From Acidimicrobiia bacterium (GTDB taxonomy: Bacteria; Actinomycetota; Acidimicrobiia; Acidimicrobiales; SZUA-35): a DNA stretch of 48,570 bases. The translations under genes were made by a program, and so were the position numbers. Within the stretch, counting starts at the first letter, position 1; every line of letters begins with the position of its first letter. Below, one piece after another: positions 17,723 to 26,119 of the stretch. Where the stretch lies: contig QIKW01000020.1 of assembly GCA_003231975.1 (NCBI GenBank), positions 1 through 48,570 on the forward strand, written 5' to 3'. Under the pieces are notes generated by a model. The model did not search any database. It saw nothing but the letters and a program-made list of their open reading frames with translations, and was not told the origin of the DNA.

Positions 17723-19702
17723 CTAGTTGGCTAGCTCGTAGAACCCGTCTCCGTCGATGATGATGCCGTCGTAGTTGGCGAAGATTGGTTCGAAGGCGCA
17801 GTTATAGGCATCAACGATTACCTCGCCCTCTGGCACGGGCAGGGTGACGGTGTCTCCATCAGCCATCGTGTCCTGAAGACCGAGCTCATCCAAGCCCGTG
17901 TCGCTGGCTCCAAAAGGAGCCACATAGAAGTAGCAGATCTCCGCGCCGGTACGGTTCACAAAGTCAACCTGATAGACCGACACCGGCTCGGCCGTGACCC
18001 TGATCGATTCCACGAACTTCACGTCTTCACCAACCAAGAATGCGAACTCATAAATACCGGCCGAGAGGCCATCGGGGTCGAGGGCACACACCCAGTTGTC
18101 GACCCCCTCCGGGCCAAGCGCCCAAGAAGCCCCAAACAGGCTGTAGATCTCGTTGATCTCGCCGTCAACCAGCCAGATGCCGTCCCAGACCACCCCGTCT
18201 GCCATTCCCTTCCAATCGAACCAGATGCAAAGAGAATCAGTCCCCTGGGCCACTGTTGGCACGAAATCTGGAACGAAGCCTTCTTCCTCACTGGCATCGA
18301 TGGTCCAGCCCGGATTCGAGAAGAAGGTGGCGGTGGTGTCGAAGTCTGCCGGTGCTCCGTCAACGAACACCTGGGTCTGATCCAACTCGATCCGTTCGGA
18401 CGAGCGGGCATCGAGGATGAGGGGGACGGCCAAATTCACGGGTCGAATCCCGTTTAGGAATCCGCCGATTGGCACACACTGATCGGCGCTGTTGATCTCG
18501 CCGTCGCCGTTTGTGTCGGTGATAGACCGACAGTCGACCACTGGCGAAGAATTGGAAGCCGAAGCTTGAGTTGGGATGCCAATGAGTTGGCCCGCTGTGT
18601 CGAAAGCTGCGCCACCGCTATTCCCCCCAGCAATCGTTGCATCGGTCTTGATCCAGGAACGATCACCAACCTCGGCCTGGCTGGTGAAGCCGCTGACAAC
18701 CCCGTTGGTGAAGGTGATGGTGTCTCCGCCAATTCCGGGGTAGCCCAAGATTCGGAGCTCGTCGCCAATCTCAACCTGGTCGCTGTCTCCAACCGGAACA
18801 CCGGGGAAATCCTCGGGGACGGCTGCGCCATCGATGCCCCCCTCGATCCGCACCACTGCCAGATCAAGCAGAGGGTCATATGCGTAAATCCCGGCCGTGT
18901 ACAGCAATTCGGGAGGAAGCCCGGCGTTGTCAGTTACGGCGATGCCGATGGTGTCATAACGGCAGCCATCGGAAGGCTCGACCACGTGGGCGTTCGTGAG
19001 AATCGAGCCGCTGTTGTCAATGAAGGTGCCCGAGCCCAAGCACGACGGCTGGCCATTTGACAGCAGAACGACCTGAACCGTTGACCGGGCAAGCTCGGCG
19101 ACCGTTGCGGGAAGAGCTTGGTCGGTTGTGGTTGACGTCTCTGCGCCGCTTTCGGTTGTTGGCGGGGCGGTAGTTGTTTCCTGGGTTGGGGCAACTGTGG
19201 TGACAACTGGGTCCGTTGCGGTAACCACCTCTGAATCATCGCCGCTGAGGGCCACATAACCGCCGCCAGCGACCGCTGCTGCCAGCAAGCCGCCAGCAAT
19301 GCCAACCCCAACCCGACTCTTCTTCTTTGCTGGCTGGGGATGACCGGAAACTGGCTGAGCGGGAGACGCGTATTGAGGCGGAACCGCAGCCGGAGGGATC
19401 TGTGACTGTGGTGGAGCTGCCGGAGGAATGGCAGGAGCGGGAGCGGCCAGAGGCTGACTGACCGGGGGCGGCGTGACCGCAGGAATGATTGGAGCGGGGG
19501 TGACCGGGGGTGAAGCTGCCGGGGGTGGGGTGAGCGGAGGCTGAGCCTGGGGGCGAGAAGGCGGAGCAGGAACCTGCGGCGGCCCACTGGCCCCTGGATT
19601 CTGAGGAGGCGCTGGCGCCGGGTGAGGTAGACCTGGCTCGTCTTCTTTGTACCTGGGATCCCGCGGCCGATTAGGTTGGCCGTCACCTGTGTTGTCACTC
19701 AC
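17723..19702 (-). CDS. Membrane-anchored trypsin-like (S1C/HtrA-type) serine protease with long Pro-rich N-terminus
   Basis: ILTNAHVVEP (His), YDPLLDLAVVRI (Asp), IAGGNSGGAAFD (Ser). TM after the Pro-rich region. Confidence 0.87.
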   Translation of the reverse strand: MSDNTGDGQPNRPRDPRYKEDEPGLPHPAPAPPQNPGASGPPQVPAPPSRPQAQPPLTPPPAASPPVTPAPIIPAVTPPPVSQPLAAPAPAIPPAAPPQSQIPPAAVPPQYASPAQPVSGHPQPAKKKSRVGVGIAGGLLAAAVAGGGYVALSGDDSEVVTATDPVVTTVAPTQETTTAPPTTESGAETSTTTDQALPATVAELARSTVQVVLLSNGQPSCLGSGTFIDNSGSILTNAHVVEPSDGCRYDTIGIAVTDNAGLPPELLYTAGIYAYDPLLDLAVVRIEGGIDGAAVPEDFPGVPVGDSDQVEIGDELRILGYPGIGGDTITFTNGVVSGFTSQAEVGDRSWIKTDATIAGGNSGGAAFDTAGQLIGIPTQASASNSSPVVDCRSITDTNGDGEINSADQCVPIGGFLNGIRPVNLAVPLILDARSSERIELDQTQVFVDGAPADFDTTATFFSNPGWTIDASEEEGFVPDFVPTVAQGTDSLCIWFDWKGMADGVVWDGIWLVDGEINEIYSLFGASWALGPEGVDNWVCALDPDGLSAGIYEFAFLVGEDVKFVESIRVTAEPVSVYQVDFVNRTGAEICYFYVAPFGASDTGLDELGLQDTMADGDTVTLPVPEGEVIVDAYNCAFEPIFANYDGIIIDGDGFYELAN

Positions 19703-19712
19703 CCTGCATACG

Positions 19713-20603
19713 TTAGGCCCCAGCCGCGCTGGGCGGGCAAACGGCCCCTGCTACCTGCAATGACCGGGGCACCACCACCAGATCAGCTGGCCCAGACCCA
19801 AGTAGTTCGCCATCCGCCCACAACAACTCGTCAAGGGTAAGTGTGGCTGAGCCACCGGTGAGCTGAAGTACGTCTTTGTGGCGAACGTGGCGGCCGGCGA
19901 AAACGGTTGGCAGCATGCGCAGCAACGCCAATCGTGAGACCTCGCCAACAAGGGTTAGGTCGAGCCTCGAATCGAACGGGTTGGCAGTTGGGCAGATGGC
20001 CATGCCGCCACCGAAGTGGCTGGTGTTGCCGACAGCGAAGAAGCTGCATCGCCTACTGAGCTGTTTGCCGTTGATCACGATCCCAAGGTCGAATGCCTTC
20101 AGCCGCTTCGCCTCAATCAGGGTGGCCACTGTGTACTTTTGTTGACCGGGTGGAAACTTCAGCTCGTTAGCGGTTTGGTTTACCCGGCCCGAGAATCCGG
20201 CCGTTAGAACCGTTGCCACCCACCGACCAGGGCCCGCCGCCAGATCTACCTTGATCAGGTCGACCGGCTGGGGGTCGGCCTGGGCTGCAACCTCAACAGC
20301 CTGCTTTCGCCGCTTCGGAAGGCCAAGAGCTCGGGCGAAGTCGTTGCCGGTTCCGCTTGGCACAATCCCGATGGGAATTTCGGTCTGGGCCACAGCGGGC
20401 AGGGCGTGATGAATTAGGCCGTCGCCGCCAACCACGATCAGCCGCTTGATGGCTGCCAGATGCTTCCTGATCAGTGGGGCAATTTGGGCCACCGATGCTG
20501 GCTCCAGAATCACGGGGCTATGGCCTAGTCGCCGCAGCTGATCGCCTACTTTCTCGCGGTCGGAGGCGGCGGAACGGGCTGTCGGGTTAACTAGGACATG
20601 CAC
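19713..20603 (-). CDS. Diacylglycerol kinase/lipid kinase family protein
   Basis: VHVLVNPTA, VVGGDGLIHHALPAV and PIGIVPSGTGNDFARALGLP. GTG start preferred over the ORF-track start, which overlaps the upstream gene. Confidence 0.9.
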   Translation of the reverse strand: MHVLVNPTARSAASDREKVGDQLRRLGHSPVILEPASVAQIAPLIRKHLAAIKRLIVVGGDGLIHHALPAVAQTEIPIGIVPSGTGNDFARALGLPKRRKQAVEVAAQADPQPVDLIKVDLAAGPGRWVATVLTAGFSGRVNQTANELKFPPGQQKYTVATLIEAKRLKAFDLGIVINGKQLSRRCSFFAVGNTSHFGGGMAICPTANPFDSRLDLTLVGEVSRLALLRMLPTVFAGRHVRHKDVLQLTGGSATLTLDELLWADGELLGSGPADLVVVPRSLQVAGAVCPPSAAGA

Positions 20604-20607
20604 GGCG

Positions 20608-21327
20608 CTATGCCTCTGCCGAACGGTTGGCAACATACATTTGGGCGATACCCATTGTCAGTTGTTGGCGTCTCGCACTCTCAAATCCTGCCTCACCAAA
20701 CATCCTGAGCACCTCGTCGGGCGGCGGAAGGTAGGCCACCGACTTTGGCAGGTAGCTGTAGGCCTCTTTGTCCGAGAAGAGCCCCCCGACAAACGGCACG
20801 ATCTTGTTGAAGTGGATGTCGAACCCCACCCGAAGTAGTCGATTCTCCGGTGCAGACACGTCAACCAGCGCCACCCGCCCGCCCGGCTTGACCACCCTGG
20901 CCAATTCGCCAAAGAAGGGCGGCAGTGAGACCAGGTTGCGTAGTGCGTAGCCGCACACTGCGGCGTCTACCGAGTTGTCTGCCACAGGCAGTGCTAGCAG
21001 GTCGCCCTGCACGTAGCGCCCAGGCTCGGGCGCTGCCGCCATCATTCCGTAGCTGAGGTCAACCCCAACCGGGGTGTGGCCGAGCTTGGCCAAAGCGCGA
21101 ACGAAGTCTCCGGTCCCGCAGGCCAGATCCAACACCTTGGCGCCAAAAGGGAGATCCAGCGCCAGCAAGGTTTGACGGCGAACCCGCACATCCAGCCGGA
21201 AGGTCATCAACCGGTTCACCAGGTCGTAGCGAGGCGCAATCGTGTCGAACATTTCCTTTACCGCAGCACGTTTTTCCTCACCTTGAGGCAGCTCTTTGGC
21301 TGGGATTGGCGAAGAAGCTTCGGGCAC
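20608..21327 (-). CDS. menG: UbiE/MenG-type demethylmenaquinone methyltransferase
   Basis: MFDTIAPRYDLVNRLMTF, VLDLACGTGDFV and YSYLPKSVAYLPPPDEV. Confidence 0.9.
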   Translation of the reverse strand: MPEASSPIPAKELPQGEEKRAAVKEMFDTIAPRYDLVNRLMTFRLDVRVRRQTLLALDLPFGAKVLDLACGTGDFVRALAKLGHTPVGVDLSYGMMAAAPEPGRYVQGDLLALPVADNSVDAAVCGYALRNLVSLPPFFGELARVVKPGGRVALVDVSAPENRLLRVGFDIHFNKIVPFVGGLFSDKEAYSYLPKSVAYLPPPDEVLRMFGEAGFESARRQQLTMGIAQMYVANRSAEA

Positions 21328-21384
21328 CGGCCCAGACTACGCCCAGCTGTCCTGGGCCTGTACTCCGCCGATACAGTTCGCGCC

Positions 21385-22071
21385 ATGAATTCGGACAACG
21401 ATTTGTCTCCAGAACAGCCAAATGACGAGCCCAAAGCAGCCGAAACAAGTCTCGGCCCTGGGCTGGGGTGGGGTCAACTGATCGTGTTGAGCTTGGCCGT
21501 GCTGTGGCTCGGCAGTGCCGCTGGGTATGTAGGCGCCACAATTGATCGCAGTCCCAGCGCCGACAGCGCCGATGTTGGCTTTTTGCAGGACATGATCACC
21601 CATCACGAGCAGGCTTTGACCATGGCTCAGTTCGAGTTGGCCAACGGCGAGTTGCCCGAGGTGCAAATCTTTGCTCGGGAAATCCTGATGTTCCAGTCCT
21701 ATGAAATCGGGCGGATGGAAGCCCAGCTGGAAGAGTGGGGCCACAACCTCCAAGACAGGCCTCCCACCGTGATGGGCTGGATGGGCTCGGAGATGGCGCT
21801 CGACTCAATGGCTGGGCTGGCCTCTAAGGAGCAGATGGACGCTCTGCGAAACGCTACCGGAACAGATGCCGATCGCCTGTTCCTTGAGTTGATGGCCGTG
21901 CACCACCGAGGCGGCGCCGACATGGGCCAAGCCGCAGCTCGGTTGGCAGGCGACAAGTGGGTGGTAGACCTCGCATCTCGCCAAGCCCGGAACCAGAAAC
22001 TTGAGATCATCGAATTCATAATGACGGCCGAGAGGGTTGGTCTTGAGGTTGATATAGAGCCTTTCGACTAG
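21385..22071 (+). CDS. DUF305 family protein
   Basis: N-terminal TM, FLQDMITHHEQALTMAQ, and MAVHHRGGADMGQAAA. Confidence 0.88.
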   Translation: MNSDNDLSPEQPNDEPKAAETSLGPGLGWGQLIVLSLAVLWLGSAAGYVGATIDRSPSADSADVGFLQDMITHHEQALTMAQFELANGELPEVQIFAREILMFQSYEIGRMEAQLEEWGHNLQDRPPTVMGWMGSEMALDSMAGLASKEQMDALRNATGTDADRLFLELMAVHHRGGADMGQAAARLAGDKWVVDLASRQARNQKLEIIEFIMTAERVGLEVDIEPFD

Positions 22072-23374
22072 CCGTTTCCAGGCGGGCTTCTTCCGCCGAT
22101 CCGGCCAGCGCCAGCAAACCGATGGCCAGAACGTTTCCAACGGTTGCCAGCAGGAACGCCGTTTGATAACTCCAGATGTCTCGGAGGAAGCCGATCAGGA
22201 ACGGTCCCCCTGCTACCCCAACTGTGGCCAGCAACTGGCCGAAGGAATAGATTCTGGCGTACTCGCGAACGCCGAACGCCTCGGCCAAAAGCAGCGGTTG
22301 CAGCATCAAAAGGTTCCCGATGCTGATCCCGAAAACCACGCAGCCGAAAATGAGTGCCCCGCGCGTGCCAGCCAAGGCAATCAGAACAAGGGCCACGGTT
22401 TGCACAACACAGAGCACCCCGGTTAGCAGCCGAGTTGAGACCTTGGTTGCAATCAAACCGCCAGCAAGGCGACCAACCACGCTGGCGAACGCCAAGGCCG
22501 ACAACGAGGCCGCTGCTGTTGTTCTGTCCACTCGTTCGGTGGCGAGGGTGAAGAGTTGGGCGATCGCCCCAACCTGGGCCATGAAGATCAACGCGTAGGC
22601 GGCGGCCAAGAAGCGGAAGAACCGAGTGCCTACAGCCTGGCGAAATGTTGCGCCGTCTGTACTTCGTGTCGCCTTCTCGGTTTCGTCAAGCGCGGCCCCG
22701 TCTGGCTGCAAGCCCAGATCTGATGGATGCGATCGAATCAGCACCAAGGCCACTGGAATCACGCCCAGAAGCCAAACTGCTCCAAGAATCGGGCCGGCCT
22801 CGGAGAGCGAGCGGTCCCGAATCAGGCGGGCGGCAATGGGGGTGATTGCGATCCCTCCAACCGATAGGCCCGTAGTTGCAATCGACAATGCAACCGACCG
22901 CCGAACCGTGAACCACCTGGCAACAACGCTTGTGCCAGGCACCAGGCCGGCCAGTGCGAAACCAACCCCGAACAGAGCAAAGAACACATACAACCCAGCT
23001 ACCGAATTGACCCATCGGAGGCCGGTAAGGGCAGCTGCACCAGCCACTCCCCCGGCCACATAGAACCAGCGCAAATCGGCGCGGTCCATAAGTCGGGCCA
23101 ACGCAAAACTGCTGACCCCGCCAACCGCGAAGAACATGGTGGTAGCCCCCGAGACCGCACTAACCGACGCATCAAACTCTTCAGTTGCTGCCTGGAGGAT
23201 TACCGACGCGTTGTAGAACCCAAGGCCGGAAGTAACCAGCAGCGTGATGAACACACCTGCCACAACCAACCAGCCACGGAAAAGCGTCGGGGAAGACCGG
23301 ATGTGCACAGGGTTGCCGATTGCCGGGACACTATCCACTGCCGAGACGAGAGCGAAATCGGCGGCCCCGATCAA
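22016..23374 (-). CDS. MFS transporter
   Basis: Twelve hydrophobic segments, FRGWLVVAGVFIT N-terminus, and FGVGFALAGLVPGTSVVARWF. The 3' end converges on and overlaps the DUF305 gene by about 56 bp. Confidence 0.88.
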   Translation of the reverse strand: MIGAADFALVSAVDSVPAIGNPVHIRSSPTLFRGWLVVAGVFITLLVTSGLGFYNASVILQAATEEFDASVSAVSGATTMFFAVGGVSSFALARLMDRADLRWFYVAGGVAGAAALTGLRWVNSVAGLYVFFALFGVGFALAGLVPGTSVVARWFTVRRSVALSIATTGLSVGGIAITPIAARLIRDRSLSEAGPILGAVWLLGVIPVALVLIRSHPSDLGLQPDGAALDETEKATRSTDGATFRQAVGTRFFRFLAAAYALIFMAQVGAIAQLFTLATERVDRTTAAASLSALAFASVVGRLAGGLIATKVSTRLLTGVLCVVQTVALVLIALAGTRGALIFGCVVFGISIGNLLMLQPLLLAEAFGVREYARIYSFGQLLATVGVAGGPFLIGFLRDIWSYQTAFLLATVGNVLAIGLLALAGSAEEARLETASRKALYQPQDQPSRPSL

Positions 23375-23390
23375 GTTTCGCCATTCTGGG

Positions 23391-23443
23391 TGTCCCTACT
23401 ACGGAAAATCGGGGGTACAGGCACCCAGTTCGCCAAGAATGAG
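23391..23443. repeat. 53-bp inverted-repeat element, copy B
   Basis: CCATTCTGGGTGTCCCTACTACGGAAAATCGGGGGTACAGGCACCCAG, then TTCGCCAAG and AATG. Same order and spacing as copy A at 154-206. Confidence 0.65.
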
Positions 23444-23623
23444 CGGGGTCGGGAGAAAGAGGCAGCGGCCAACGCCGGAGACAGGCGCAGTGCGAAGGTC
23501 AGATCAAGGAACTCAAGACACAACTCAACGAACTTGAGCACGAGCACGACCCAGCTGAAGTTGCAGTTGGGGGTTCTAGAAGTGAAGTGCGAGCGCCGAA
23601 GCTGACTCAAGGGTGCGACGAGG

Positions 23624-24270
23624 CTACGACGGATCCAGTTCGTTCAGCTGGTCCTGCGCGAGTTGTGGGTTGCGCCGAACGGCTGCCCCGAGTTGCCGCT
23701 GAAACCAGAGCTCTCTTCCGGCTTCGATAGCTTCTTCCCAACCATCTCGGGGCTCAACGAGCTCATCGAGGATGAGGAACTCAAGAATATCCTCTAGGCA
23801 TGGCCGGAATCGCTTTCCTCCAACTGGGAGATGAAGATCGGCCATCTTGCGCTTCGGGGTGTTGAGGGTCTCGAACAAGTCCTTGGTCTCATCCGACGTG
23901 CTGTAGACGTGCATATGGGCGGCGGGGTACTTGTTGGGCGGATTACGAACATAGTCGTAGGAACAGAGCACATCGGCATCGTCGGCGTCACCAATCTGAA
24001 CGCTGTAGGTGGTGCTGAAAGCAGTCAGGAATTGCTCCTCCTGGTCCAACACCATTGTGTGCACGAGACTTAGGAAGAGGCGTGCGCTGGCCGCGTGTTG
24101 CGCCAGCGGGATCGGATCCGCGACAAGATTGTTCTTGCCCAACCCAAGGCCGAGGAGCATTCCTCTTGTTGGATGCACCGCTGCCCCGATGCGGATGCCG
24201 TTGGTCACGGTCGCGTTGAGTAGATCACTCGTTTCTTTGGCGAAGGCTCGGGCTTCTGCCTGCAGCTCAA
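23624..24270 (-). CDS. Uncharacterised protein, second gene of a two-gene module
   Basis: Long ORF to 24316. A TTG at 24270 would give a 4-nt overlap (TTGA) with the small upstream gene. Contains CSYDYVRNPPNKYPAAHMHVYSTSDETKDLFE. Confidence 0.7.
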
Positions 24271-24449
24271 TCAACGAACGCTGCGACGGCGAACCACGTC
24301 CGTCTTGCCAGTTCACTGCCGAATACCCCGGTGCGCGCTTGTGTCTGCAATTCCTCGAGTGAGTATCCAGCGTTTTTCAGAGCCGCTTCGATGGCCTGGT
24401 CAAACTCAGATGCTGTCAGGACCGTGACGGTGTCATTCTCCTGGTTCAT
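24267..24449 (-). CDS. Small uncharacterised protein, first gene of a two-gene module
   Basis: 60 aa: MNQENDTVTVLTASEFDQAIEAALKNAGYSLEELQTQARTGVFGSELARRTWFAVAAFVD. Start placed at ATG 24449. Confidence 0.65.
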   Translation of the reverse strand: MNQENDTVTVLTASEFDQAIEAALKNAGYSLEELQTQARTGVFGSELARRTWFAVAAFVD

Positions 24450-24603
24450 GATCGCTCCTTTGCCTCTTATCGACCATACACCTGCGGTATGACAGTACAT
24501 CGACCTGAGCGACTTCCCCGATCAGGTGCCTCACCATCTGGGTCCCCGTTGAGTCCACCGGGGTGCCTGCCGTTTGACAGCCAACTAGCGACGGCACAAA
24601 TTG

Positions 24604-24675
24604 CGCCCCCGGGCAGAATCGAACTGCCGCACATGGTTTAGGAAACCAATGCTCTATCCACTGAGCTACGGGGGC
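24604..24675 (-). tRNA. tRNA-Arg (anticodon CCT)
   Basis: Reverse complement GCCCCCGTAGCTCAGTGGATAGAGCATTGGTTTCCTAAACCATGTGCGGCAGTTCGATTCTGCCCGGGGGCG folds as a cloverleaf. CCA not encoded. Confidence 0.95.
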
Positions 24676-24759
24676 TGAGGGCTCGGGGCCAGAAAAGCCT
24701 GTTGAACACCTGAGCGGCGAAGGTTATCTCGCCGACTTGGCCTACCGAGGCTGGCGGAC

Positions 24760-25656
24760 GTGGTTACATGGGCTGTGCTGAACCTACGGCGACTCACCTC
24801 GAAGCTTGCCACCTTGAGTGCGGCGGCCATCCTGCTGTTGGCTCTTGTGCCGTCCCCCTCCGAAGCAACCTGGTCGATCGTTGGGGTAGACCCCGAGACG
24901 GGTGAGGTTGGGGTTGCGGTTGCGTCTTGTGTACCCGCCGCGGTCCTAGGCGATCTGGACAAACCCCTCGGGCTGGTTGCACTGGCTCCGGGAAAGGGAG
25001 CAGGGATATCTCAGGCCCTTCTGAACAACGACGTGCCTCCAAGAATGGTTGACCTTCTGAACGAAGAAGGAACCTCAGCCGAAGTGCTGGCCGAGGTAAC
25101 CAGCCCAGAGTTTGACTCAGACCCTCAGCAGCGCCAACACGGCGTTGTTACCTCGGACGGCGTTGCCGCGGGATTCACCGGCTCCGAGAACATGACCGTG
25201 GCGTTAGACCGACAGGGCCCAAACGTGACCGCCCAGGGCAACATTCTGGTTAGCGAGGCAGTGGTAGTTGATGCCGTTGCAGCCTTTGGCGCTGACGCTG
25301 ATGCCCCGCTAGCCGAGCGCCTTGTAAACGCGCTGGTTGCCGGTGCCGCAGCCGGTGGAGACTCACGCTGTGGGGATCAGACCGCGTTGTTCGCACAAGT
25401 GGTGGTTGCTGGCCCAAACGATGACCCTCAAAGCCCAACCGTGCTGCTTCTCACCACGGTCAACGAAGGAGACGGATCGAACCCGGTCACCCTTTTGGCC
25501 GACCTCTATCGAGGCGGGACCATCACGGGCAGCGTGCTTGCAGAAGAGCCATCTCGATTACCGGTCTTGGTGGGAGGCGGCTTGATTCTGGGCCTACTGG
25601 CGTTCTTCGTTGTTCGCCGCCTGCGAAAACGTGCCAGCAACCCCCTGCCCAACTAG
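24760..25656 (+). CDS. Exported DUF1028-like (Ntn-hydrolase type) protein with C-terminal TM anchor
   Basis: Signal peptide ending PSEA, then TWSIVGVDPETGEVGVAVAS and GISQALLNN. C-terminal hydrophobic helix followed by RRLRKR. Confidence 0.82.
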   Translation: MVTWAVLNLRRLTSKLATLSAAAILLLALVPSPSEATWSIVGVDPETGEVGVAVASCVPAAVLGDLDKPLGLVALAPGKGAGISQALLNNDVPPRMVDLLNEEGTSAEVLAEVTSPEFDSDPQQRQHGVVTSDGVAAGFTGSENMTVALDRQGPNVTAQGNILVSEAVVVDAVAAFGADADAPLAERLVNALVAGAAAGGDSRCGDQTALFAQVVVAGPNDDPQSPTVLLLTTVNEGDGSNPVTLLADLYRGGTITGSVLAEEPSRLPVLVGGGLILGLLAFFVVRRLRKRASNPLPN

Positions 25657-25664
25657 CCCAAGCG

Positions 25665-26006
25665 CTAAGTGACGCCCGCCGTTGCCAGCTTGCGGGCAGG
25701 GCCAATTCCTTTGGCCATTTGTGCAGACTCGCGAACGCCTGTTACCGAGTCTGCGGACGAACCGGGCAAAGGCTTGCCTTGCCAGTTCACATCCAGTCCA
25801 GCAGTCATTCCCGGCTTCATTTGAACCACCACCGATGTACCACCCGGCAGGTTGACCGGATAGCCGGCCTTCAATGCGGACTGGTCGGGGATGTCGGTCA
25901 GCTTCGTGCCGTCCAGGAATACTTCAATGTTCTTCCACCGGCCTTTCCACGAAACCACCAACCTGGCTGGTTGGCCTTGTTCGAAGGAAAACTCTCGCTT
26001 TGGCAT
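25665..26006 (-). CDS. Hypothetical protein
   Basis: 113-aa ORF, beta-rich: WKGRWKNIEVFLDGTKL, MTAGLDVNWQGKPLPG. Confidence 0.6.
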   Translation of the reverse strand: MPKREFSFEQGQPARLVVSWKGRWKNIEVFLDGTKLTDIPDQSALKAGYPVNLPGGTSVVVQMKPGMTAGLDVNWQGKPLPGSSADSVTGVRESAQMAKGIGPARKLATAGVT

Positions 26007-26119
26007 CCCGGAACCTTAGTAATTGCGGCGAGGTCGGGCCCGCCCAAAGCGAGAAGCGCCTTGGCAGGTTCCAGAAAACTGGCTTCCCAACTACAGCAAC
26101 ACGCCGCTAGCTTCGCCCG

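Noticed and set aside
18934-19698. 254-aa minus-strand ORF rich in Arg/Leu/Ser
   Set aside because: Alternate frame of the Pro-rich N-terminus of the S1C protease gene at 17723-19702.
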